The notes below the pieces were generated by a model. The model worked only from the letters and a program-made list of their open reading frames with translations. It made no database searches and was not told the DNA's origin. A stretch of DNA of 64,000 nt from Sulfuritalea sp. (GTDB lineage Bacteria; Pseudomonadota; Gammaproteobacteria; Burkholderiales; Rhodocyclaceae). A program made the translations under genes and the position numbers. The stretch spans positions 1-64,000 of the forward strand of contig JADJUP010000011.1 of the NCBI GenBank assembly GCA_016716965.1. The letters run 5' to 3'. Positions 46,134-55,724 of this stretch are shown in pieces; the stretch's first letter is position 1; every line of letters begins with the position of its first letter.

Positions 46134-48371
46134 ATGAGACTCTCCCTGCGCTTCGTGCTTCCCCTGCTGCTGGTTCTGGCCGGGATCGCTTATGCCATCG
46201 CGCCGCTGGTCGATCAACTGACCCTGAAGTGGTTCGTGCGCGACCTCGACATTCGTGCCGCGCTGATCGCCAATACCATCCAGGAGCCCTTGCAGGAACA
46301 ACTGGCGGCGGGAAAGAAGGCCAAGATCGGTGCGTTCTTCGCCCGCATCACCCAGGACGAACGACTTTACGCCGTCGGTTACTGCGCCACGGACCAATCC
46401 GTGGCGCTGGCCAGCCGCGCCCTGCCGGCGGAAATCCTGTGCAGCGACCTGACCCGCTGGGAACTGCCCGGCGACCATTTGCTGGCCAGCAGCCAGGGGC
46501 CGCTGCACGTCGCAGTCAAGCCAATGGCGAACGAACTGAGTCCGACCGGAAAGCTGGTGCTGATTCATGACATGAGCTTTGTCACGCGTCGCAGCGAGGA
46601 AACCAAGCGCTACGTGTTCTTCTTCTTCATGGCGCTGGCCGCGGTGGTATCGCTGATCACGGTGGTCATCGCCCAGTTGTCCTGGCGCGGCTGGCTCGCC
46701 GGCATGCGCTCGCTGCTGCGCGGCGAAGGCCTTTTGCGCGACCCGGCCGCCGCGGCAAAGATGGGCATGCCCGAATTCAGGCCGATCGCCCGCGACCTGC
46801 AACGCCTGGTGCGCGAACTGGAATCCGAACACCGGGCGCGGGACGAATCGCAAATCACCTGGACGCCCGACGCGCTGCGCGCAATCCTGCACGGCGAACT
46901 GCGCGGCGACGATGTGATCGTGGTCTCCAATCGCGAACCCTACATCCACCAGCGGCGCGGCGACCGCATCGAGGTGCAGCGACCGGCCAGCGGCCTGGTG
47001 ACCGCGCTGGAGCCGATCATGCGCGCCTGCTCGGGGACCTGGATCGCCCACGGCAGCGGCTCCGCCGATCGCGACGTGGTCGACCGCCACGATCGGGTCG
47101 GCGTCCCCCCGGAAAAACCGGCCTACCAGATCCGCCGGGTCTGGCTCAGCGCCGAGGAGGAAGCCGGCTACTACTACGGCTTCGCCAACGAGGGGCTGTG
47201 GCCGCTGTGCCACATCGCCCACGTCCGTCCCGTGTTCCGCTCCTCGGACTGGGCGCATTACGTCGCCGTGAACCGCAAGTTCGCCAAGGCGGTGGTCAGC
47301 GAGTCGCGCACGCGCAATCCGATCGTGCTGGTGCAGGACTATCACCTGGCGCTGCTGCCGCGCATGATCCACGAAGAACTGCCGAACGCCACCGTAATCA
47401 CCTTCTGGCATATTCCGTGGCCCAACCCGGAAGCATTCGCCATCTGCCCCTGGCGCCAGGAAATCCTCGCCGGCCTGCTGGGCAGCAGCATCCTCGGCTT
47501 CCACACCCAGTTCCATTGCAACAATTTCGTCGACACCGTGGATCGCTTCATGGAAGCGCGCGTGGATCGGGAAAACTTCACCGTCACCTTCCGCGGCAAA
47601 TCCACGGCGGTGCGACGTTATCCGATCTCGGTCGATTGGCCGCCCGCCGCGGAAGTGCTGGAAAAGCCCGCAGAGCAGTGCGCGGCCGACGTGCGCAACC
47701 TGAACACGCTGCCCGCCGGCCACCGGATCTGCATCGGCATCGACCGGCTCGACTATACCAAGGGCATCCTCGAGCGCTTTCGCGCGGTGGAGCGTTTGCT
47801 GGAACTGAATCCGGAATGGATCGGCCGCTTCAGCCTGATCCAGATCGCCGCGCCGACCCGCTCCAGCATCGACGAATACCAGAGCCATGAAGCCCAGGTG
47901 CGCGCGCTTGCGGTGCGCATCAACGAACGCTTCGGCCGCGGCGGTCGAGACCTGCCGCTGCCGATCCTGCTCAAGGTCGAGCACCACGACGCGCAGCAGG
48001 TCTACGAGTACTACCGCGGCGCCGACTGCTGCTTCGTCAGCAGCCTGCACGACGGCATGAACCTGGTGGCAAAGGAGTTCGTCGCGGCGCGCGACGACGA
48101 ACGCGGCGTGCTCATCCTGTCCCAATTCACCGGCGCCGCGCGCGAACTGCCCGAGGCCCTGATCGTCAATCCCTACGACACCGACCAGTGCGCCGCGGCG
48201 CTGCACCTGGCGCTGTCGATGCCGGCCGCCGAACAGCGCGACCGCATGCGCCTGATGCGCGGCCTGGTCGCCGAGTTCAACGTCTATCGCTGGGCCGGCC
48301 GCATGCTGCTCGATGCCGCCTCCATGCGCCAGCGCAGCCACCTGGTCGAAGCGGGTGGAGGGCCGGCATGA
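46134..48371 (+). CDS. otsA: membrane-anchored trehalose-6-phosphate synthase (GT20)
   Basis: This 745-residue protein joins a sensor-like membrane part to a GT20 glycosyltransferase. Residues 7-25 and about 162-185 are membrane segments enclosing a periplasmic domain, and a HAMP-like stretch follows. The GT20 part starts near residue 262 ([12 protein letters not shown]). It has the nucleotide-sugar and acceptor motifs [22 protein letters not shown] and [10 protein letters not shown]. It would make trehalose 6-phosphate from UDP-glucose and glucose 6-phosphate. Classical OtsA is soluble and about 470 residues. Its stop overlaps otsB as ATGA. A related glucosyl-phosphate synthase is possible, but otsB next door supports trehalose. 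Confidence 0.88.
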   Translation: MRLSLRFVLPLLLVLAGIAYAIAPLVDQLTLKWFVRDLDIRAALIANTIQEPLQEQLAAGKKAKIGAFFARITQDERLYAVGYCATDQSVALASRALPAEILCSDLTRWELPGDHLLASSQGPLHVAVKPMANELSPTGKLVLIHDMSFVTRRSEETKRYVFFFFMALAAVVSLITVVIAQLSWRGWLAGMRSLLRGEGLLRDPAAAAKMGMPEFRPIARDLQRLVRELESEHRARDESQITWTPDALRAILHGELRGDDVIVVSNREPYIHQRRGDRIEVQRPASGLVTALEPIMRACSGTWIAHGSGSADRDVVDRHDRVGVPPEKPAYQIRRVWLSAEEEAGYYYGFANEGLWPLCHIAHVRPVFRSSDWAHYVAVNRKFAKAVVSESRTRNPIVLVQDYHLALLPRMIHEELPNATVITFWHIPWPNPEAFAICPWRQEILAGLLGSSILGFHTQFHCNNFVDTVDRFMEARVDRENFTVTFRGKSTAVRRYPISVDWPPAAEVLEKPAEQCAADVRNLNTLPAGHRICIGIDRLDYTKGILERFRAVERLLELNPEWIGRFSLIQIAAPTRSSIDEYQSHEAQVRALAVRINERFGRGGRDLPLPILLKVEHHDAQQVYEYYRGADCCFVSSLHDGMNLVAKEFVAARDDERGVLILSQFTGAARELPEALIVNPYDTDQCAAALHLALSMPAAEQRDRMRLMRGLVAEFNVYRWAGRMLLDAASMRQRSHLVEAGGGPA

Positions 48372-49120
48372 GTGCACGGAGCGTGGAGCGGCTGCCGGCG
48401 GCGAACCCCGACTGGGCCTTCTTCCTCGATGTCGACGGCACGCTGCTGGAAATCGCCGACCAGCCTTCGGCCGTCCGGGTGGACCTCGACCTGCTCGACC
48501 TGATCGGCAAACTGTCGCGCAACAGCGGCGGCGCACTGGCCCTGGTCAGCGGCCGCTCGATCTCTGACCTGGAAGAACTGCTGGGCGTCCAGCACATGCC
48601 GCTGGCCGGCCAGCATGGCCTGGAGCGACGCGACGCGACCGGCCGGCTGTGGATCCACGCCGCGCCACCCGCCGCCAAATGCTCCTTCAAGGAGGCACTG
48701 GCACCGGTGCTGGATCGACATCCCGGATTGCTGCTGGAAGACAAGGGCCTGACCCTGGCCCTGCATTATCGACGGGCCCCCCATCTGGCGTCCTACGCCC
48801 ATCGGCTGATGCAGCGGTTGATCGGTGAAGCCGGTGGCGCACTGGAACTGCAGAAGGGCAAGCGCGTCATCGAAATCAAGCCGGCGGGCATCGACAAGGG
48901 AACGGCTGTCGCCGAATACCTCACCGAATCCCCCTTCCGCGGTCGCCAGCCGGTATTCATCGGCGATGACCTGAACGACGAGCAGGGCTTCGCCGAAGTA
49001 AACCGGATGGGCGGCATTTCGATCAAGGTCGGTCCCGGCCGGAGTTGTGCGGCGTATCGACTGTCTGGAGTCGCGGCCGTGCGCCACTGGCTGCATGGTG
49101 CACTGAAAGGAATCCGATGA
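48368..49120 (+). CDS. otsB: trehalose-6-phosphate phosphatase
   Basis: This 250-residue HAD-superfamily phosphatase removes phosphate from trehalose 6-phosphate. The nucleophile motif is DVDGTLLEIAD, motif II LVSGRS, and the C-terminal metal site GDDLNDEQGF. The ATG at 48368 overlaps the otsA stop and its TGA overlaps the next start, so three genes are translationally coupled. Confidence 0.94.
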   Translation: MSARSVERLPAANPDWAFFLDVDGTLLEIADQPSAVRVDLDLLDLIGKLSRNSGGALALVSGRSISDLEELLGVQHMPLAGQHGLERRDATGRLWIHAAPPAAKCSFKEALAPVLDRHPGLLLEDKGLTLALHYRRAPHLASYAHRLMQRLIGEAGGALELQKGKRVIEIKPAGIDKGTAVAEYLTESPFRGRQPVFIGDDLNDEQGFAEVNRMGGISIKVGPGRSCAAYRLSGVAAVRHWLHGALKGIR

Positions 49121-50895
49121 GCAACCTGGACCTGGCCCTGATAGGCAACTGCACCCTGGGCGCCCTGATCGACGCCCGGGCACGGATCGTCTGGGGCTGC
49201 TTTCCTCGTTTCGACGGCGATCCGGTTTTCTGCTCCCTGCTGCGGAATACCGAGGACTTCGGCTTTTCCGCGGTGGATCTGGCGGACTGTGCGCGCATCG
49301 AGCAGCACTACCTGGAAAACACCGCGATCCTGGTAACGCGGCTACATGACTCCAATGGCGGCGGCGTCGAAATCACCGATTTCGCGCCGCGCTTCGGCCA
49401 GTATGGGCGCATGTTCCGGCCGATGATGCTGGTCCGGCGCATCCGCCGCCTGGGCGGCAGCCCGCGCCTGACCCTGCGGGTGCGCCCGGCCTGCAACGAC
49501 GGCAGCGCGCGGCCCGAGGTGACCTGGGGCAGCAACCATATCCGCTACGTAGCGCCGGGACTCACGCTGCGGCTGACCACCGATGCCTCGCTGACCGCAA
49601 TCCTGCAGGAAACGCCTTTCTTCCTGGAAAACAGCGTGACCATGCTGCTGGGCGCCGACGAATCGGTGCACGAGGCGGCCGGCGAGGTGGGGCGCCGCTT
49701 TCTCGACGAGACGACCCAATACTGGAACGAGTGGGTGCGCTTCCTCGGCATCCCCTTCGAATGGCAGGAAGCGGTGATCCGCGCCGCGATCACCCTCAAG
49801 CTCAACGCCTACGACGACACCGGCGCGATCGTCGCGGCCATGACCACCTCGATCCCCGAAGCGGCTGGCAGCAGCCGCAACTGGGACTACCGCTACTGCT
49901 GGCTGCGCGATGGCTATTTCGTGGTCAATGCGCTGAACCGCCTCGGCGCGACCCGCAGCATGGAGCGCTACCTGGGTTACATCATCAATGTGGCGGCCAA
50001 TGCCGGCGACAGCCCGCTGCAACCCGTCTACGGCATCGACGGCCGCGCCGAACTGGAGGAACGCGAAGTGGCGGCCCTCGCCGGTTATCGCGGCATGGGC
50101 CCGGTACGCATCGGCAACCTGGCGTATCGCCAGGTCCAGCATGACGTTTATGGCTCGGCCATCCTCGCCGCAACACACATTTTCTTCGACCAGCGGCTGA
50201 CCCGACGTGGCGACGAAGCGCTGTTCCGTCGCCTCGAAGCGCTCGGCGAACAGGCCCGGCGATGCTACGACCAGCCCGACGCCGGGTTGTGGGAACTGCG
50301 CGGCAGCGCGCGGGTGCACACGTTCTCGTCCGTGATGTGCTGGGCCGCCTGCGACCGCCTCGGGCGCATCGCCGAGCGCCTCGGCCTTGCCGAACGGGCC
50401 GCCTACTGGTTCGGCCATGCCACGCAGATGCATGCGACGATCTGCCAGCGCGCCTGGAATGCGCGACGCCGCGCCTTCGTTTCGACTTTCGACGGCAAGG
50501 CGATGGACGCCAGCCTGCTGCTGCTGGCCGAAGTCGGCTTCCTCGCAGCCAGCGACCCGCGCTTTGCCAGCACCGTCGCCGCAGTCGAAAAGGACCTGCG
50601 CCACGGCGACTTCATCTTCCGCTATGTCGAAAAGGACGACTTCGGCAAACCGGAGAATGCCTTCCTGGTGTGCACCTTCTGGTACGTCAACGCACTCGCG
50701 GCACTCGGTCGGCGCGATGAAGCCCGCGAAGGCTTCGAGAAACTCCTCGCCTGCCGCAATCGCCATGGCCTGCTGGCGGAGCACATCGATACGCACAGCG
50801 GCGAGCAGTGGGGAAACTTCGTGCAGACCTACAGCATGGTCGGCCTGATCAACGCCGCCATCCGGCTGTCGCAGCGTTGGGACCAGGCGTTTTGA
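49117..50895 (+). CDS. glycoside hydrolase family 15 protein (glucoamylase or trehalase type)
   Basis: This 592-residue GH15 enzyme has an N-terminal beta-sandwich and a C-terminal (alpha/alpha)6 barrel. Typical motifs are SRNWDYRYCWLRDGYF and, near the end, SGEQWGNFVQTYSMVG. GH15 includes glucoamylases and alpha,alpha-trehalases. Location directly behind otsA-otsB favours action on trehalose or another alpha-glucoside, perhaps to balance the pool. No signal peptide is seen, so it is cytoplasmic. The start at 49117 overlaps the otsB stop (ATGA). Confidence 0.88.
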   Translation: MSNLDLALIGNCTLGALIDARARIVWGCFPRFDGDPVFCSLLRNTEDFGFSAVDLADCARIEQHYLENTAILVTRLHDSNGGGVEITDFAPRFGQYGRMFRPMMLVRRIRRLGGSPRLTLRVRPACNDGSARPEVTWGSNHIRYVAPGLTLRLTTDASLTAILQETPFFLENSVTMLLGADESVHEAAGEVGRRFLDETTQYWNEWVRFLGIPFEWQEAVIRAAITLKLNAYDDTGAIVAAMTTSIPEAAGSSRNWDYRYCWLRDGYFVVNALNRLGATRSMERYLGYIINVAANAGDSPLQPVYGIDGRAELEEREVAALAGYRGMGPVRIGNLAYRQVQHDVYGSAILAATHIFFDQRLTRRGDEALFRRLEALGEQARRCYDQPDAGLWELRGSARVHTFSSVMCWAACDRLGRIAERLGLAERAAYWFGHATQMHATICQRAWNARRRAFVSTFDGKAMDASLLLLAEVGFLAASDPRFASTVAAVEKDLRHGDFIFRYVEKDDFGKPENAFLVCTFWYVNALAALGRRDEAREGFEKLLACRNRHGLLAEHIDTHSGEQWGNFVQTYSMVGLINAAIRLSQRWDQAF

Positions 50896-50944
50896 CATTT
50901 GCCGCGGCGGCGGCGCGGAGCGGGCTGGCCAACGACGTGGAACG

Positions 50945-52900
50945 ATGAACGTCCAGTTCGACCGTGCCCGAGTAGCCCTGCTGTTGCTGTTGCTGGCACT
51001 GCTCGGCGTCGGCCTGTGGGCCTATCGCGGCGTAGACTCGTCGCTTCGCGAGATTCGTGCCACTGGCCTGCAAACCCTGCTCAATACCCAGGTCGGAACC
51101 CTGGAACAGTGGATCGCCGAACGGCGCCACGAAGCAGAACAACTTGCAGCCAATGCCGAACTGCGTACCGCCATTGTCCGGTTCGCCGGAGCCGGGGCGA
51201 CGAGCGGCGACGGCGAACGCCTGGCCCGCGAGATACTCGCCAAGGCCACGACCATCGGAATAACCGCGACGCTGGTAATCGATCCGCGTGGCCGGATACT
51301 CGTCGCAAGCGATGCGGAACGGATCGGGAACAAGGTCTCGGCCGACTTTTCCGCCCATCTCGCACCGGTGCTCAAGGGTCAATCAGCTTTCCTGCGTCCC
51401 TACAGCGTGGCCGGCGGCGACGGCACCCGCGAGATCGGCCGCGCCTGGGTCGCAGCCCCGATACGCAGCGCCAGTGGCCGGATCGTCGCCGCGCTCGCAC
51501 TCGGTTCGCCTGTCGACAAGGGCTTCGCCACCCTGTTTGGCGCGGCGCGGCCCGGCGCCAGCGGGGAAGCCCTGGCTTTCGATGCGGAGGGCTGGCTGCT
51601 GTCACCCAGTCGCCACGGCGACGAACTGCGCCAGCGCAAGCTGCCGGCACGGCTGGCGGTGCCGGCCGACGACTCCGCCAGCCTGACCCGGCTCGCCGCG
51701 GCAGCGTTGGCGAAACGCGGCGAAGGCGGCGAGGGCCTGCTGTTGCAGCCCTACCCCGGCTACCTCGGTCGCGAGATGATAGGCGCCTGGCGCTGGCTGG
51801 CGCCGCTCGACATCGGCGTGGCGATCGAGATCGAAGCCGGCGAAGCCTACGCCCCGCTGCGCTACCTGCAGATCGGCTTCGGCATCGTCGTGCTGCTGCT
51901 GTTCGCGGTCTGGCTGTCGGTGTTCCTGAGCCCGAATGCGCTCGCGAACCTGCTGCGCCGCGACGGCCGGGCGCGACAGATGGGCCCGTACAAACTCCTG
52001 CGACAGATCGGCGAAGGTGCCATCAGCAACGTCTATCTGGCACAACACCGCATGCTCAAGCGTCCCGCCGCGGTGAAAGTGCTGAAGGCGCAAAGCACCA
52101 AGGAGGAATGGATCGCCCGCTTTCAGCGCGAAGTCCAGCTTTCCAGCCTGCTGCACCACCCCAACACGATCGCGATCTACGACTACGGTACGGGCGCGGA
52201 CGGCGAATTCTGGTACGCCATGGAATACCTGGAAGGCCTGTCACTGGCCGACCTGGTCGAACGCTACGGCCCGGTGCCGCCCGCGCGTACCGCGTACATC
52301 CTTCGCCAGGCCTGCGCCTCGCTGTGGGAGGCGCATTCCTGTGGCCTGGTACATCGCGACATCAAGCCGCAGAACATCATGCTCTGCGACATTCGCGGCG
52401 AGCGCGATTTCGTCAAGGTGCTGGATTTCGGCCTGGTCAAGCAGATCGACGGCAACCAGACACGCGACCTCACCGGCGTCATGCGCATCCTCGGCACGCC
52501 GCTTTACATGTCCCCGGAACGCATCCGCGACCCATCCGATGCCGACGCCCGCGCCGACATCTACGCCCTGGGCGCAGTGGGCTTTTTCCTGCTTACCGGC
52601 AAGCGCCTGTTCGAGACGGAAACCGAACACGACCTGACCTATCAGGTCTTGCATATCGTGCCCCGCCTGGCCTCGGCGTGCTCTCCCTTCGCAGTGCCGG
52701 CGGAACTGGACGCATTGATTGGGCGCTGTGTCGAAAAAGCTCCGGAAGCGCGACCGCAGAGTATTGCGGAAGTCGCCAGCATCCTCGACGGAGTGCTGGT
52801 GCACCTCCCGTGGACGCGCCGCCAGATAGACGCATGGTGGCGACAGAACTGGGTTAGCGAAAGCGATCCGGAGCGCAGGTTCAATGCTCGCGTTTCCTGA
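50945..52900 (+). CDS. membrane serine/threonine protein kinase with N-terminal sensor
   Basis: This 651-residue protein has a membrane segment (about 9-27), a large extracytoplasmic Cache-like domain (about 30-308), a second segment (about 312-332) and then a Hanks-type kinase domain from residue 346. Kinase motifs are the glycine loop IGEGAISNVY, Lys in AAVKVLK, HRDIKPQN at 470, DFG at 494 and SPE. This puts the kinase at the C-terminal side, unlike most bacterial kinases of this type, where it is N-terminal. It follows the trehalose operon by 49 bp, so it may sense osmotic or envelope stress. Confidence 0.9.
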   Translation: MNVQFDRARVALLLLLLALLGVGLWAYRGVDSSLREIRATGLQTLLNTQVGTLEQWIAERRHEAEQLAANAELRTAIVRFAGAGATSGDGERLAREILAKATTIGITATLVIDPRGRILVASDAERIGNKVSADFSAHLAPVLKGQSAFLRPYSVAGGDGTREIGRAWVAAPIRSASGRIVAALALGSPVDKGFATLFGAARPGASGEALAFDAEGWLLSPSRHGDELRQRKLPARLAVPADDSASLTRLAAAALAKRGEGGEGLLLQPYPGYLGREMIGAWRWLAPLDIGVAIEIEAGEAYAPLRYLQIGFGIVVLLLFAVWLSVFLSPNALANLLRRDGRARQMGPYKLLRQIGEGAISNVYLAQHRMLKRPAAVKVLKAQSTKEEWIARFQREVQLSSLLHHPNTIAIYDYGTGADGEFWYAMEYLEGLSLADLVERYGPVPPARTAYILRQACASLWEAHSCGLVHRDIKPQNIMLCDIRGERDFVKVLDFGLVKQIDGNQTRDLTGVMRILGTPLYMSPERIRDPSDADARADIYALGAVGFFLLTGKRLFETETEHDLTYQVLHIVPRLASACSPFAVPAELDALIGRCVEKAPEARPQSIAEVASILDGVLVHLPWTRRQIDAWWRQNWVSESDPERRFNARVS

Positions 52901-53039
52901 GAAGCCGAAAGCGATGCGCTGCCCTGGCGAAAAGGAAGCCGGCAGGGGCGGCGCTGCATCGTGAGCAGGCTTTTCTCGCGAGGCAAGACTCACAGGGACG
53001 AATCCATGCGTCCTGCAAGCGGATCAGGAAGGAAAACCC

Positions 53040-53846
53040 ATGAAGGTCGGACTCGTTGGATTTGGCAAGACAGGCAAGGCGGTGGCAAGCATTCTGCTGG
53101 AATCGTCGACAACCCATTTGAGCTGGGTACTGCGGCGCTCGAAGACTCTGGAACACCGCTCGGTGCCGGAATTCCTCGGCGTCGAATCCGAGGAACCCGG
53201 CATCATCCTCTCCGCCGGGGAGTTTTCGGCGCGCGGGCTGCTGGACGCCTATCCGGTTGACGTCATCATCGATTTCTCGTCTGCCGACGGCATCGACTAC
53301 TACGGTGAAGAGGCGCGAAAGCGCGGCATCAGCATTATCAGCGCGGTCTCGGAGTACCCGACTGCCGCGCTCGACCGGCTCAAGCAGTTGGCAAAGAGCA
53401 CCAGGGTCATCCACTCGCCCAACATTACCCTGGGCATCAATTTCCTGCTAATTGCGGCGAAGATACTGAAGAACATAGCACCCGGCACGGATATCGAAAT
53501 TATCGAGGAACACTACAAGAACAAACCCGAAGTTTCCGGTACTGCCAAAGTCATTGCCAAGCATCTGGACATCAAGGAAAACACGATCAAGACCGTGCGT
53601 GCCGGCGGCATCATCGGCACCCATGAAATTCTTTTCGGGTTTCCCTACCAGACCGTTCGCCTGAAGCACGAATCGATCTCGCGGGAGGCCTTCGGCAACG
53701 GCATCCTGTTCGCCCTGAACCACCTGCCCAGCCGCAGGACCGGGCTTTACACCATGGAAGACTTGCTGATTCCCTATTTCAGCCTGTGCAAATCCGAAGC
53801 GGAATTCACACGCAGCCAGACCAGGCCCTGGTGGAAAATCTGGTAG
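53040..53846 (+). CDS. DapB-like dihydrodipicolinate reductase family protein
   Basis: This 268-residue NAD(P)-dependent reductase has the Rossmann motif GFGKTGKAV and the DapB signature region EIIEEHYKNKPEVSGTA. Against E. coli DapB the catalytic His159 and Lys163 are kept, His160 is Tyr, and one residue is missing before SGTA. This suggests a paralogue with another substrate. It lies 139 bp after the kinase gene, away from lysine genes. Its base composition is less GC-rich than its neighbours. Confidence 0.75.
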   Translation: MKVGLVGFGKTGKAVASILLESSTTHLSWVLRRSKTLEHRSVPEFLGVESEEPGIILSAGEFSARGLLDAYPVDVIIDFSSADGIDYYGEEARKRGISIISAVSEYPTAALDRLKQLAKSTRVIHSPNITLGINFLLIAAKILKNIAPGTDIEIIEEHYKNKPEVSGTAKVIAKHLDIKENTIKTVRAGGIIGTHEILFGFPYQTVRLKHESISREAFGNGILFALNHLPSRRTGLYTMEDLLIPYFSLCKSEAEFTRSQTRPWWKIW

Positions 53847-53896
53847 CACCGAGGCATGGATCGAAAGTACATCCCATGTGCGAGCAAGGACAACAG

Positions 53897-53926
53897 TTGG
53901 CCGCACTGACGACACTTTGTTATAAT
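53897..53926 (+). promoter_or_regulatory. sigma-70 promoter of the tRNA-Phe gene
   Basis: TTGGCC and a perfect TATAAT are separated by 18 bp. It points to the tRNA gene 121 bp downstream. The transcribed leader holds several GCTCAAC repeats. Confidence 0.6.
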
Positions 53927-54047
53927 TCGCCGCTGTTTAAAACGCAGTGTGAGTTTGCAAGTCTGCTCAACCTGTGCTCAACAGATGCTCAAATTGCTCA
54001 ACGAAGAGCGTTGGGTTGTTCAAAAAATGTTGAGTTAAATCAATAGC

Positions 54048-54123
<76 letters not shown>

Positions 54124-54130
54124 GAATAGC

Positions 54131-54156
54131 TGCGGGGGTTCTTCGGAACCCCCGCA
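54131..54156 (+). terminator. UUCG-capped hairpin after tRNA-Phe
   Basis: An 11-bp perfect stem is closed by a very stable C(UUCG)G tetraloop, eight bases after the tRNA. The T-run is weak. Confidence 0.6.
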
Positions 54157-54198
54157 ATCGTTTGCAGATCCGGTTGCCAACTTCGATTGGAACGCTGC

Positions 54199-54972
54199 AT
54201 GACTTCCGCCCCTGACCATGAACGTCGCTTTGCCGGCCTGGAACGCCTTTACGGCGTCGGCGCTTTGGCGCGCGCGACGGCGGCGCACGTCACGGTGGTC
54301 GGCATCGGCGGCGTCGGTTCGTGGGCGGCGGAGGCGCTGGCGCGTTCGGGCATCGGCCGCCTGACATTGATCGACCTCGACCACGTCGCCGAATCCAACG
54401 TCAATCGCCAGATCCACGCCCTGGAATCGACCTTCGGCGCGGCCAAGGTCACCGCCATGAAGGAACGCATCGCCGCGATCAATCCAGCCTGCGCGGTAGC
54501 CACGGTGGAGGAGTTCATCGACGATGCCAACGTGGCGACATTGATTCCGCCCTGCGACGCGGTGATCGACGCGATCGACCAGGTACGCGCCAAGGCGGCG
54601 CTGATCGCCCATTGCCGCCGCGCCGGGATCCGCATCGTGACCACCGGCGGCGCCGGCGGACGCACCGATCCGACACGGATCGAGGTCATCGACCTGGCGC
54701 GCACCACGCAGGATGCGCTGGCCTCGAAAGTGCGGGCGCGCTTGCGCAAGGAGTTCGGCTATACGCGCGACCCGCAGAAGAAGTTCGGCGTCGACTGCGT
54801 GTTTTCGCCGGAACAGATTCGCCGCCCGGCGGCGCAGGCCTGCGACGTGGAAGATGAGTTCGACGCCGCCGCCGGGCTAGCCTGCGCCGGCTACGGATCA
54901 TCCGTGGCGGTGACCGCGAGTTTCGGTTTCGCCGCGGCGGCGCGGGTACTCGCCGGTATACTCGCGCCATGA
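54199..54972 (+). CDS. tcdA: tRNA threonylcarbamoyladenosine dehydratase
   Basis: This 257-residue E1-like enzyme uses ATP to cyclise t6A37 in tRNA. The adenylation fold has GIGGVGSWAAEALARSGIG and the RxxR-like NVNRQ; a later stretch holds CAGYGSS. The ATG at 54199 (MTSAPDHERRFAGLERLYG) matches the family N-terminus. It overlaps the next gene by 4 bp. It lies next to a tRNA gene. Confidence 0.92.
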   Translation: MTSAPDHERRFAGLERLYGVGALARATAAHVTVVGIGGVGSWAAEALARSGIGRLTLIDLDHVAESNVNRQIHALESTFGAAKVTAMKERIAAINPACAVATVEEFIDDANVATLIPPCDAVIDAIDQVRAKAALIAHCRRAGIRIVTTGGAGGRTDPTRIEVIDLARTTQDALASKVRARLRKEFGYTRDPQKKFGVDCVFSPEQIRRPAAQACDVEDEFDAAAGLACAGYGSSVAVTASFGFAAAARVLAGILAP

Positions 54973-55724
54973 CACAAACCCCCGTCGTCCTCGTCACCGG
55001 CGCCGCCCGTCGCGTCGGCGCGGAGATCGCACGCACCCTGCATGGCGCGGGGGCCATCGTCGCAATCCACTACCGCAGCTCGGCCGCCGAAGCGGAACGG
55101 CTGGCCGCGGAAATGAACGCGGCGCGTCCGGACGAGGGTGGCGAATCCGCCGCAAGCTTCGCCGCCGACCTGCTCGACATCAACGCCCTGCCGCGCCTGG
55201 TGGATTCCGTCGTGGCCCGCTTCGGCCGGCTCGACGCGCTGGTGAACAACGCCTCCTCCTTCTTCGCCACGAAAGTCGGCGCTGTCGACACGGCGGCCTG
55301 GGACGACCTGGTCGGCTCCAACCTCAAGGCGCCGCTGTTTCTGTCGCAGGCGGCGGCGCCGCATCTCGAACGCAGCGGCGGCTGCATCGTCAACATCACC
55401 GACATCCATGCCGAACGCCCGCTCAAGGGCTATCCGCTCTACTGCGCGGCGAAGGCCGGCCTGCTCGGGCTGAGCCGCGCCCTGGCGCTGGAACTGGGGC
55501 CGCGGGTGCGGGTCAATGCGGTGGCGCCGGGGCCCATCGAATGGCCACAGAACGATCATGACTTTCCGCCGGACATGCGCGCCGCTATCATTGAACACAC
55601 CCTGTTGAAACGCGTCGGCTCGCCGACCGACATCGCACGCACCGTGAAATTCCTCGTCTTCGATGCGCCCTACATCACCGGCCAGGTGATCAATGTCGAC
55701 GGCGGAAGGACGACGCAGTTGTGA
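54969..55724 (+). CDS. pteridine reductase, short-chain dehydrogenase family
   Basis: This 251-residue SDR has the pteridine-reductase form of the nucleotide motif, TGAARRVG, with Arg in place of the usual Gly. The catalytic Tyr and Lys are in [10 protein letters not shown]. It probably reduces dihydropteridines or folates, like PTR1 and FolM. Its end overlaps the ttcA start by 4 bp (GTGAACC). A copy of the 25-bp motif is read in frame as KVGAVDTA. Confidence 0.88.
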   Translation: MTQTPVVLVTGAARRVGAEIARTLHGAGAIVAIHYRSSAAEAERLAAEMNAARPDEGGESAASFAADLLDINALPRLVDSVVARFGRLDALVNNASSFFATKVGAVDTAAWDDLVGSNLKAPLFLSQAAAPHLERSGGCIVNITDIHAERPLKGYPLYCAAKAGLLGLSRALALELGPRVRVNAVAPGPIEWPQNDHDFPPDMRAAIIEHTLLKRVGSPTDIARTVKFLVFDAPYITGQVINVDGGRTTQL

